This document shows positions 36,214 through 46,153 of a stretch of DNA of 64,000 bases, in pieces. Position 1 is the first letter of the stretch. The number at the start of each line of letters is the position of its first letter. The translations under genes and the position numbers were made by a program. The DNA lies in contig MU867098.1 in the NCBI GenBank assembly GCA_033725935.1, positions 1 to 64,000 of the forward strand, written 5' to 3'. Under the pieces are notes generated by a model. The model was given only the letters and a program-made list of their open reading frames with translations. It was not told the DNA's origin and made no database searches. Source of the stretch: Cladorrhinum sp. PSN259. Lineage: Eukaryota > Ascomycota > Sordariomycetes > Sordariales > Podosporaceae.

Positions 36214-36219
36214 ATCAAA
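35174..36219. other. Divergent spacer EAF3 / Cnl2 with assembly gap and homopolymers
   Basis: This spacer holds the promoters of EAF3 (minus) and the kinetochore gene (plus). From 35922 to 36212 it is almost entirely A runs and C runs around ten N (36101-36110). The bases after the gap (about 36111-36180) resemble a degraded copy of 35857-35930. Sequence here is unreliable, and any ORF through it is an artefact. Confidence 0.7.
36101..36110. other. Assembly gap (10 N)
   Basis: Ten undetermined bases sit between an A/C homopolymer block and a low-quality near-repeat of the left flank. The true size is unknown. Confidence 0.95.
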
Positions 36220-36904
36220 ATGCCACCCCCACCACCACAACCACCACAACCCCCCTCCGAACAAAAAATCCTAACAGACTACCTCCTAATCCCCTCCCAA
36301 CTCCCCTCCATAATCTCCCTGTCCGAATTCACTGCCCTTTTCCCCAAATCATTACACTCCTCCCCGCAAATCCGAACCTTGTACCGAGACCTCCAATCTC
36401 AGCGAAACAAAACAATCGACGCCGTCGCGCAGGAAATACAAGTCGAGTCCAAACAGCGGGGCAAGGCACTCCGTCGTCATATTCTCTCTCTAAAAACAAG
36501 ACATTCTCAAGAAAATAATCAAGACGAAGTTGATGATGATGATGAGTTAGAAATTGAACGAATGGTTAGTATTCTCACAAGCGCTTCAATCAGCCCCTGT
36601 GAGTTCGACTCTCGAATATTAATGATGTCTTTTACGAAAAAAACAATAGCTTGGATCAGTCCCAAAAAACCAAACACCAAAACACGACCTCCACTCAATA
36701 ATATCCGGTCTGGAAGACGCAATCAACGAGCTCGAAAGCCAACTCCAGCTGCACAAGGAAGAAGAGGCTTCCCTTTTAGCTTCCGTGAAGCAGACTGTGG
36801 GCGGCATGAGTGACCTCCGATACGGAAGACTTGCCAACCCCAAGTTACCAGATCAAATACTCGAGGGACTCGCAGATCTACAAGAAACGTGCAGGGAGAA
36901 GTAA
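36220..36904 (+). CDS. cnl2: Cnl2/Nkp2 family kinetochore protein
   Basis: Two exons, 36220-36564 and 36650-36904 (intron GTTAGT...ATAG), give 199 aa. After a Pro-rich start the protein has the family core EQKILTDYLLIPSQLPSIIS, LSEFTALFPKSLHSSPQIR and LYRDLQSQRNKTIDAVAQEI. An acidic linker precedes the intron. Exon 2 encodes a coiled coil (GLEDAINELESQLQLHKEEE) and the conserved tail MSDLRYGRLANPKLPDQILE. Members (fission yeast Cnl2, budding yeast Nkp2) belong to the constitutive centromere-associated network. The start codon follows directly on a poly-A run that is probably a sequencing artefact. Confidence 0.85.
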
Positions 36905-37238
36905 ATTGACTTGAAGCAGATATTTATCTCTCTCTTAATAACGAGCGCATTGTCCCTTACCATGTAACCTGCGCTTAATTGATAACTCCCGGGTCCTGTC
37001 TCTGACATCAAGTAATCTCTCTTTCCCTGTAGTAGTTCCAACAACTCCTTTACGCGGCGCCGATGACCGTTCCTTATTTCCTTTCCCATTCAAGATAGAA
37101 CAATACGAAAACAGAAACCAAAAACAACAGATAACGACCTGCTACCCGGCCAGATAGATTATACTACTACTAATATCATGAAATTCCCCCCTTCGTCCAC
37201 CCTTAAGTTATACCCCTCTGCTACAACATACAAGTAGC
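36905..37238. other. Spacer between convergent genes
   Basis: This 334-bp stretch between the Cnl2-type gene and the minus-strand ER protein gene holds only 3' ends. I see no gene. Confidence 0.6.
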
Positions 37239-38191
37239 TCATGAAGCAGGAGCAGCAGCGCGAGGAGCGCCAGCGCCAGCGCCAGCAGGGGCAGCAGGGC
37301 GGTTCATGCCAGTTTGCTTGTTCCTAAAAACCAAGAGATCAGTATGCTGTCAACAAATTCACACTCAACCCTCCCAAACTTACATCAAAGACCTGCTAAG
37401 GAAAGAGACACCAATCATCATAGCCCACGAGGGAATGATGTTGAGAGCCCAGAAGAAGTAACCGAGAGGAACAGCGACGCCATAGTTGGCAAGCTTGCCA
37501 TGGAAGGGGTGGAACCAGCCGTCATTGTCAATCTTGCGCCAGGTGTCCGCGCTGCGGGTCTTGTACGCATCAACAATGTCTTGGCCGGTAACAGTAGTAA
37601 GATTGAGGCTCTTGACGAGGATGTCGGTCTGGGCAGGAGCAGGCAGGGCATCGATAGCCCAGAAGACACCGGTGGAGGCCGACCAGCTGTTGCAGAGCAC
37701 AGCCTGGTCGTCGCAGTTTAGGTATCCGAGATGGGGGGATGATGGGAGCTGAGCAAACTTGAAAGATGCGTCGCGGTATGCGGCCTCGACCTTGTCGCAG
37801 TGGCCTATTTAAGGGGAACAATGAGTTAGCACAATGCAATTGTCCAATTCGGACAAGGGAATTAAAACACACCGAAGCAAGTGCTGTTTCCGCCGCTGAT
37901 CAACACCAACCACTCCTCAGGCTTGGTGGCATCAGCCTTGACGGGCGCAAGGAGGCTGTCCTTCCACCCCTCGAGCGTGAGAGTCTCGATTGGCTTGGGT
38001 TCTACCACCTTCTTGGACTTCTTGCCGGTATTAGAGACGATGGGCACCTCCTTGGTAGTGTCGGCAGTTGGCGCCGTGGCGCCGAAACTGCTGAGGAAGT
38101 TCTGGAACTTCGCCTTGTACTGCTCGAAGGGGCTTTCAGCTGCCGCCGCGAGAAGCGGCAGCGCCAGCATGGTAGCGGATGAAAAACGCAT
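37239..38191 (-). CDS. ER thioredoxin-fold-like membrane protein
   Basis: Three exons (38191-37873, 37804-37384, 37323-37239) give 274 aa. Junctions are STCFG-HCDKVE and SRSLM-NKQTG. There is an N-terminal signal peptide (MRFSSATMLALPLLAAAAES). The luminal part looks thioredoxin-like: LVLISGGNSTCFGHC, AYRDASFKFAQLP and HLGYLNCDDQAVLCNSW resemble the strand-helix-strand with a displaced Cys pair. A later membrane segment (VPLGYFFWALNIIPSWAMMI) precedes a short Ala/Pro/Gly-rich cytosolic tail (RPAAPAGAGAGAPRAAAPAS). The CxxC spacing is degenerate (C-F-G-H-C), so oxidoreductase activity is uncertain. Placement in the ER is inferred from signal peptide plus anchor. Confidence 0.75.
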
Positions 38192-39058
38192 TATGACTTG
38201 TGTGTGCGTGTGTGTATGTTGTTGTGTTTTGATTCGATCGCGTATGCGTATTATTGGTTGATGTTGACCGGCTATCCGTAAAGCTTGTTGCGTGGGAACG
38301 GATAGGAGATCGACTCAGAGAAAATGGTGTATGAGTGGACGAAATGGCAGAAGTGGACAGAATGCGATGCAGCTGTACGAGGTTGCTAGGTTCCCACCAA
38401 AAGCACAACTAAAAAGTGATGGGGATGATGTAAGGAGTGAGGGGTCTGGCGTGCAGGAGCTGCCTGGAGTGTGTGTGTGCAGCTGTCCTGTGGAGGGAGG
38501 TAAAATGGGATGTAGAATGGGATGTAGAATGGGATGAAGATGGCAGGAGCTAAACCACAATCATGCTTCAAAGTTCAGGGAACAGAACGGAAGATTGATT
38601 GGAGATGGAGAGATGATCAACAACAAATTGGTGAGCAAGCGACGCGCCTGGGGCTCGACCACGTTGTATTTTTTTGATTATTTATTTATGGATTTTTTTC
38701 TTTGTTGCACTTGAAACGGGAGACTAGGGGTAGCTCAAAGCTCCAGTGCTTCGGGGTTCTCCTCAGTCCTGGTGTTGGGGCAACTGGGGGTTCTTGATCA
38801 GGGATCCGGCAAAAGCCATTTCATTTTCGGTTAAACAGAGTGGAGGTCAACCAAGCAACGCCTTCCAGGTTGTGTTCTGGTATCATTGTGGCGTTCACCA
38901 TTTTGGAGTGACATCAGCCACATTGTGGGGCATCATATTCGTCACAGTGCGTCGCGTCTCGTGTGGCTCAACCACTTCGAGGGGCATTGAAGTCATCCCA
39001 ATCATCACCACCACACAACTGAGCCAAATCTGGCTGCTCATGCATAGAAACTGTCACC
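38192..39058. promoter_or_regulatory. Divergent promoter region, ER protein / CENP-Q
   Basis: This 0.87-kb head-to-head spacer contains a (GT)n-rich stretch near 38203-38226 and a 12-bp tandem repeat (TGTAGAATGGGA type, about three copies, 38502-38538). I see no coding gene. Confidence 0.5.
38502..38538. repeat. 12-bp tandem repeat, about 3 copies
   Basis: AATGGGATGTAG is repeated head-to-tail with small edge differences. It lies in the shared promoter spacer. No function can be inferred. Confidence 0.6.
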
Positions 39059-41059
39059 ATGGTATGTGAAGATGTCTATTAAGAAGAGAAAACTACCAAA
39101 ACTAACCAATCGCACCAGGCGCCGGATGAGCCCAATCAGAAGGGGAAACGCGGTCGTGCCGCAGTCGCGTCTACGAATGCAGACACCGCGTCGGATCGCG
39201 AATCCCAAGAGGTAGTGCACCACGACTCATCATCATCGACGGTCATAAGACGTAGACGACCCCGGAAAGGTGACGAGTCGGTAGGAGAGGAGCAAGCGCC
39301 GCCGCCAGCAAAGAATCAGCCCAGCGCGATCGCACAGTCCCCAGATACGGCACCCAAAAGGACAGGTCGGCCGGGAAAGAAGAATCAAGATGCTGCGGCG
39401 GATGAGGTTAGACTTCCAGAGAAGCAATCGAATGAGACCGCGCAGCCCGTGGATATGGCGCCGAAGAAACGAGGACGACCACCCAGAAATCAAGAAACCG
39501 AGCCGGGGGAGGTTGAATCCATAAATAAGCAATCCAATGAAACCGCACAATCACCAGAGTTAGCAACAAAGAAAAGGGGACGGCCAGCAAAAAATCAGGA
39601 TCCTGAACCAGAGGAAGTCGAACCGGCAGAGACAAGGCCACGAAAGAGGACAAGGGGAAATGTGGAAGCAGAAGCAGTCAAAAGTCAAGAAGTAGATCCG
39701 AATTCAAGGACAAAAACGGGCAAAAGAAGCAACGCATCGAAAGAAGCACATGTGTCGGAAAGTCAAGAGGCAACAGAGGGTGTAAGCCAACCTAGGAGGA
39801 GAGGGCGCCCTGCAAATGTGGAGGAGCCGATTGAGGAAGCGCAAGACGGAGCCAGCAAACAAGGAGGGGCGAGCAAGAAGAAGGCCGGACGGCCACCTAG
39901 GCAACCAGAACTAGACCGGCAATCAGCAGATGAGAATGCATCTTCAGCAAGTCAGACCGAAAAGTCTACGGAGAACGGAAATTCGGCCCAAACACGACCC
40001 AAGAAATCTAAACGCGGTCGTCCAAGTTTAGCAGAAGTCCCTATCTCCAAAGCACAGAACAAGTCGGTCCCCCCGCCAGAAGAAGACATCACCGACACCA
40101 ACACCCAAACCAAGAAAAAAAGGGGTCCAGGCCGACCGTCCCCTGAGACCACCACCAACTCACCATCTGCATCATTCCAGCCCCCGCAACAAAAAGAACG
40201 ACCGAAGGATCCTCCCCACTACCCAGTCCTGACAACCTTGACCCGCTCAATCCCGCGCTCAACAATCTCCTCAAAATGGGCTCCCCTCCCTGCAACCTCA
40301 ATCTCACAAGTTCAATCCCTGATCTCAGACTCTGCCCGTCCCGTCCTTTTAAGGCTCCGGGAATCTACAAGCCGGCAAGAGCACGCTTCCACCATCCTTC
40401 GAATTTTCTCGAACAGACTAAACACAAAGCTAGCCAAAGGGATGCCGTTTCCTCCTTCCGCCGGAGGAGGTCAAGCTCAAGCATCTCTAGATGAACAATT
40501 AGATTTTGAGAAGACGCTTGACGCCATCCAGGCGTTGGAGAAACAGCTGGACCCGTTACTACATTCCGTTGCTCTGTTGAAGGTCGAAAAGGAAAAGGAA
40601 GAGTCCAAGTTAGAAGCGGAATACAAAGCGTTGAAAGAGCTCGAGGACAATGCCAGGGCTCAGAGGGGTGGGTGGAGGGAGAAGTTGGGCAAGGGGAGGA
40701 GGCATCAGTTGGTTCCTCTTGAACGGAATGATGATGATGAGGATGAAGTGATGGAGAGGTTGGGAGAGGAGGAAAGAATGGGGTTGAAGGTGGAGGTGAT
40801 CAAGAGAGATAATTCCAAAGCCAACTTTGGGGCCGTGTTTTTTAAAGCGGCGAATCATGATGAAAATGATGAGGAGGGAGGTGATGAAGATATTGAGCTG
40901 TTGGCGAAGCAGATTGCTAGTCACATGGAAAGTATGAAGGGGAATTTGGGTCAGATTGATGGGCTGGCGGGTGAGATTGGTAAAGGGAAAGCTGCCTTGC
41001 AGGGTGTGTTGGGCAAGTACCTTGGTGAAGAGGCTTATGAGAGCGTTGTTCTTGGGTAA
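39059..41059 (+). CDS. CENP-Q family kinetochore protein (Okp1/Fta7) with AT-hook-like repeats
   Basis: The model is exon 1 39059-39061 (the ATG only), intron 39062-39118 (GTATGT...CTAAC...CCAG) and exon 2 39119-41059, giving 647 aa. The intron contains an in-frame stop, so splicing is required to reach the upstream start. The N-terminal half is disordered and basic with seven GRP-type AT-hook-like motifs (KKRGRPPRN, KKRGRPAKN, RRRGRPANV, SKRGRPSLA and relatives). The C-terminal part carries the CENP-Q region (PVLTTLTRSIPRSTISSKWA, PLPATSISQVQSLISDSARP) and coiled coil (LDAIQALEKQLDPLLHSVAL and the following KEKEESKLEAEYKALKEL). CENP-Q works with CENP-U/P/O at the inner kinetochore. Binding of AT-rich DNA through the GRP motifs is inferred. 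Confidence 0.8.
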
Positions 41060-41952
41060 GGTAAAAAGGGAAACTTGGGAATGGGTCTAAAAATGAATAT
41101 GATACCCTTTGTTTTTTTTTCTTCTTCTTATGCTTGTTAGGTTTATATATGGAGTTGAAATAGTGGACGATGTGATGTGTGTATGGTATGGCATTGGCTT
41201 TTTATTTCTATTTTTTGGTTTTGAAAAGACAAAATGTTTAGATTAATAGCCGGTTTGCCCTCATCAGTTCTATCAAATATGCACTTTCAATCTCGTTTAT
41301 CATTCATATATAGTAGTCGTAGTAGTCTTTTGTAATTTTTCAAATGCAGTCCCTACTACATCCTCTCGATGCCCTTCAAACAACCCCGCCCCCCTGCTAC
41401 CACTTATCTTGGGTATAAAGGCTCCGTTGTGTTTTGTTTTGAGTATGTGCCTAGGTAGCAAGAGCTGCGGTCCTTGACCCGGAAAAGGGAACCATTTTGT
41501 CAAACTCAGAAGCAACTTCAAGCCATTGGTGTGGCCGCCCGTATGGACAAATACTCACTTTACCCTCGTTCCGATTTTACATTCCTTGTCAAAGGTCACG
41601 CCTCGGCCACGTTTGTGTCTTGTTCAATTATACGTTCTATTCCGGGAGAGAGAAACTGACAGAAAAGTCAGAGATACAGAAGAGGGAACCTATCTTTTCC
41701 TCAACCACAACAGCACACAACCCATCCGGGTCCCGATCCCGCCCGTCCCATCTCCCTTCCCAATGTTTAAAAAGAAAAAGAAAAAACAAAGCTCACAAAA
41801 GATATGGTTTTTGTCGCCTTATTAAAAAGAACACTAGCTTTCTTTGAAGGCAGATGCGAAAACCTCTTTTTGTAACATCGCAACTGTATTCGTGATATCA
41901 TATTTCATGTCCTCCCGTTCCCACTTCTTAACTCATGGTTTTTGGTTTTTGT
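41060..41952. other. Intergenic spacer between convergent genes
   Basis: It holds the 3' UTRs of the CENP-Q and acl2 genes. I see no gene or clear element. Confidence 0.6.
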
Positions 41953-43970
41953 TTAAGCCTGGAACTCCTGAATTCCAGCCTCCTCCCACTTGCCGGGGAT
42001 GAGAGCAAGGGGCACGATACCGCTGACATGCATCTCGGGACCAAAGATCTTGGCATTGAGGCCGAGCTCCTGCGTTGCGGACTTCATGTTCTTGAGGCCC
42101 TCCTGGTAGTTGGGGCCGGCACGGCGGACCCAGATCTGTACGTTGTGCTCGTTGAGAGTAACGGCGTACTCCCTGAGAGCCTTGATGACACCCTTGAATG
42201 TGCTGGCAACGTTGGTGAAGTTGGCAATGCCACCACCAATGAAGAGAACCTTGCCCTTGGGGTTCATTGGGGCCCGGAGCATAAGGTCAAGGACTGTGCG
42301 GGCATAGTGGTAAGTCTGCGACTCGGTGGGAGCACCAGAGTACTCGCCATAGTTGGCAAGCTCATCGGCGAAACCAGACGAGGCGATGGCATCAGCGTAA
42401 ACGACTGAGGCACCACCACCGGCAACAAGAGTCCAGATTCTGCCGTTGGCGTTGAGGACAGTAAGCTTGAGCGAAGCACCAGTCTTGGCATCAAGCTCAG
42501 CAATGTAAGCCTCCTCCTTGGTAAGCTCACGGCCGAATGGAGCAGGGAACTCAATTGGGGGACCGGCATCAATGTTGACGGCGCCGTTTGCGTTTGCGGA
42601 GGCAACAATGCCGAGAGCTGCTGGTGACCTGGCAATAGCCCACTTCACACCGCACTCGAAATCGGCAGTTTGATCAAGCTTGGCAGCAAGATCGAGGAAG
42701 TGAACGGAAGCAGAGGTAGCATCCTCGTTGGGAATGACGACCAAGGGGTTGATCTCCATATAAGTGAACTGGCAGTCAACATAGACGGCGTACAGACGAA
42801 CGACTTTGAAGAGCTGTTAGAAAACGTTCACGCATCCAGAAAATGTCGAAACAAGCTTACTGAAGTCGAGGAGAACATTGTGGATGCCCTTGGGGACCTT
42901 GGACAAGAGAGCAGCAGCGAGCTCTTCGTTGGAGGGGAACTCTGAGAGGTCCACGGGAATGAGGATCTTCTCAGCCTTGGCATCGACATCACCAACATCA
43001 ACACCACCCTCGTGGGTGAAGAGAATCCAGTCGCCCTATAAGTCGAAATTGTTAGCCATATCCATGCAAGCCATCATTTAAGCTTATTTTGAAGCCCTGC
43101 AACCCGTCGCATGAACCCCCAGTATACCACGTGCAACGCTGTGATAAGGGTCTTAGGTCCACTGCGTAAAGTGGTTTAGTCTTCCGCTCACCCGGCTCAG
43201 TGGCCCTCATTTCAGGCGGCCCGGACCTCCAAATCCGGTTTGGAAGCAATCGCTTGAGGCAGGGAGGCATTCACCCAGCATAAAAACTGGCCAATTCCCG
43301 CTGCCATCAATGCGATTGTCTTTGTCCCTTTTTTTTTTTGCATCACCAATGTCTTTTCGTCACACACGCCATCCCCTTTGGACACCGCACTTGCGAGTGG
43401 AGTTTGTCTTGGACCATGCAAGTCCGTCTTGTTTCAAGAAGCTCAATTGAGAGTCAACACTTACATCGCGGACGGAGTTAATCTAAAGGGAAATGTTAGC
43501 GCCAATATTACGACTGGAAGAAGACGATTGGGCCACGCAAAACTTACGTTGATGTAGTATTCGGTGTTGGAAGGGTGAGGCACGAAGGGCTCGACGAGGA
43601 ATTGTCGGAGAACACCCTCGGTGTGCTCGACCTTCTGCAGCTTGCCGGCACGCTCAGCAACCCACGCCTTGGCCTCAGCCCAGGGCTTGTTCAGAGCAAG
43701 CAGGCCGCTCTTACCACGGCGCTTGATGAGCTGATCGGGCTTTGCAACGAAGCGGGCGCCCTCGTGAAGGAGCCATGGGTATGTGATCTCGGCCTGGTCG
43801 AGGACGGCGTTGACATCGGCATCCTCAGGGAAATAGAGGGAGGCGAGTCTGGGAGGAGGGTTGTGCTTGGTCGGGGTTGGGAGAGGAGAGGGCTTGATGA
43901 CGGGAGCCCGAGTGAGGTGGTAGTTGATGATGGCCTTGCCATCGGCCTCGAGAATGCTCTTGGCAGACAT
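41953..43970 (-). CDS. acl2: ATP-citrate lyase subunit 2 (ATP-grasp subunit)
   Basis: Four exons, 43970-43548, 43482-43465 (18 nt), 43035-42861 and 42803-41953, give 488 aa. Splicing gives NTEYYIN-INSVRD-GDWILFTHEGG and LLDF-I-VRLYAVYVDC, matching family continuity. Subunit 2 carries the ATP-grasp part (KSGLLALNKPWAEAKAWVAE; YMEINPLVVIP) and the citrate/CoA-binding part (VAGGGASVVYADAI; LFIGGGIANFTNVASTFKGV). With subunit 1 it forms the cytosolic enzyme that makes acetyl-CoA and oxaloacetate from citrate, CoA and ATP. The intron after the 18-nt exon is 429 bp, unusually long. Transcription diverges from acl1. Confidence 0.95.
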
Positions 43971-46153
43971 TTTGTAAAAGTAAGTCTGATTTGTTTTTTC
44001 TGTTGATTTTCAATGTCAGTTATTATTTTGAGGAGCTTTGGGGATGCATGCACCGAGCTGCGAGCAAGTGCAATGCGGCAGGAGAGCAGCAGATGAGGGG
44101 CATCTTACAAGAATCTCTCAAGCGAGGGGTAGCAGCAAGCAACACGCGAATCACAAAACGCCGTGAAGCTAGGGATTTCGCAAAATGCAGAGCTGAGAGA
44201 GAGGAAGTAGGAGGTGGTGGGAAGGAAGTAGGATGATGGTGGAAAGGAGGGATGGAGGGGGTTGACTCGAGATGTTGAAAGGAGGAATGCTCGGAATCCG
44301 AACTGTCCAATTCAGAAAAACAATTCAGAAAAGGCCGGGCTCTGGCAAACACCTGGAAGCAGACAGCAGCAAACGCAAGAGACGGTCACTTTTCTTTGGG
44401 TCTTTGGGTTGGGGGGAGGGCAAGAAAAAAGGTACCGCTCTTCGTCCCACTGTCCCGCCAGCCAAAACCATTGGGGGTGACCCAAGCGGGGCACTCTGTG
44501 CTAGGGGCGGTCAGGAACCCGAGGTACCGGTACTTGGTACCTCCCGTCTCCCTCGAAACTGGGACCCGAGGGGCCCGACCGAGCACCGTATGCAGGGTAT
44601 GCTGGTGTACTGGCATGTTTCCTCACTCCATCCTCAATCCACACCGTTGTCTGTTGTGGAGAGTCGTGGACTCCTCAGATCCCTCACGTCGTGGACAGCG
44701 CAGCGAAAGCAAACACCGCAGAGCTACCTGAATGCTACTGCAGTGGCACTAACTCGTGCGTGTGCGTCGACACGTGGGTATTCCCATGAGCGCCCTATTT
44801 CGACGGCGGTGCCCGATGAAATTTGTCTTTTTTCTCTTTTCTTCATGCTAGTCATTCTCTACGAAATGTCCGCAAGGAGGCGGATGGGGTTTGGGGGAGG
44901 TCCCGGGCCGAGCGGTGATTTGCCGCCTTTGACCTCGAACCTCAACGCAGGTCTCTGATTGGGATTGTGCGACGCCTGCTCAAAAGGATCGGTTTCTATC
45001 TTTTTTTCCCTCAATATTCCTCACATCAGCAGAGTTCGCCGATGCAAGCAAATCCCATCTGTTTTTTAACGGCTTTGCCCTGCCCCGAAGGGTCGGCCGA
45101 GTGGTCAAAAGTGAATTTTCCCTCTCCGTGATTTCACTACATCCGGGGCCCCACGGTGGTTGCCGATCAACTCCCGGTCTCCATCGCCGGAGTGGGATGT
45201 CAGATACCCCGCGATGGGAAATCATCGAAAATCATTGCGGATGGCGCATCGTTCCCAGGCTCCCCTTGTTCTGTGCGCTCTGGCTCATTCTGTATTTTAT
45301 TTTTACCAGAAAGCCAATTTATGTGCTACAAGACGACACCCTCTCAAAGAGGTCTCGAGGGCAAATAGGGGCAAGAGGTATTGCCGGTGATTTCCATTTC
45401 CGGAGATACCATACCCTTGCTCGCTCGAAGAACACTGTCGAAGGTCGTGGCTTGTCTCTCTCCAAAGCGATCATCGGACGACGCGTTGGTCCGGGTCGTC
45501 CAGGTACCAGTACATGGCGGGCCAAGGCCCCTCCAAGAGACAGGGTGTGGACCCCGCTGTCACCACCTCTCAAAAAAAAGTTCACGCTTGGTTGGAATTG
45601 GTGAAAGTCCGCTAGGCGATCGGACAAGGGTGCGAAAAGAGTTGGGGCAATGGACCGCAAATGTAAGTGTTTTGTTGGATGGTTGACCTCAATGCCGGCC
45701 AATTAGCGCACGCAACATTTCTGACATCTGGGAGCTCGGGATACTTGGTGAATGCATCGACGGTGTGGACATAGCTAGCGGTACCTGCGGAGCTTGTGTG
45801 GTGGGAACATGCATCTGGGCACCTTGTCTGTGTCGGTGGTGCCTCCTCAATCCCGACGAATCTGACGAGTAGCACCGACAAAAAACCTCCCACCCAAAAT
45901 CCAACCCACCCACCCCCTTCGCATTTCAGAGATCCCACCAGTTCTCCTCTCCATCCCTCTCTTTCCCCGGACCCTCAACTCCTGACTCCTGCCCATTCCA
46001 CTCCCTCGTCGTCCAAGACCAAGACTACCCCTCCCGGTCATTGTCTTTTTTTCTTTTATCACTTGAACTCCCGGCGGGCGACAAAGAGTCGATTCGACCT
46101 TCTTCCTTCTCTCCTTCCCTCCCACTTACACAACACATACACATCTTCCCGCC
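43971..46153. promoter_or_regulatory. Shared divergent control region acl2 / acl1
   Basis: This 2.18-kb head-to-head spacer lies between the two subunit genes, which need matched expression. It includes a perfect 8-bp inverted repeat GAGGTACC-n7-GGTACCTC (44521-44543), a GCGGGG site fitting the CreA/CRE-1 core (about 44487) and a pyrimidine-rich leader just upstream of the acl1 start (about 45930-46150). I see no coding gene. Co-regulation is inferred from arrangement. Confidence 0.6.
44521..44543. promoter_or_regulatory. GAGGTACC inverted repeat
   Basis: Perfect 8-bp arms (44521-44528 and 44536-44543) flank a 7-bp spacer that itself contains GGTAC. The symmetry suggests a dimeric protein site. 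The factor is unknown. Confidence 0.35.

Noticed and set aside
35866..36813. Long plus-strand ORF (315 codons) with Lys/Pro runs
   Set aside because: It reads through homopolymers, the N gap and the cnl2 intron. Only 36220-36564 of it is real coding sequence.
45080..45180. tRNA-like A-box sequence (CGGCCGAGTGG) in the acl spacer
   Set aside because: No matching B-box or cloverleaf stems follow within a tRNA's length.
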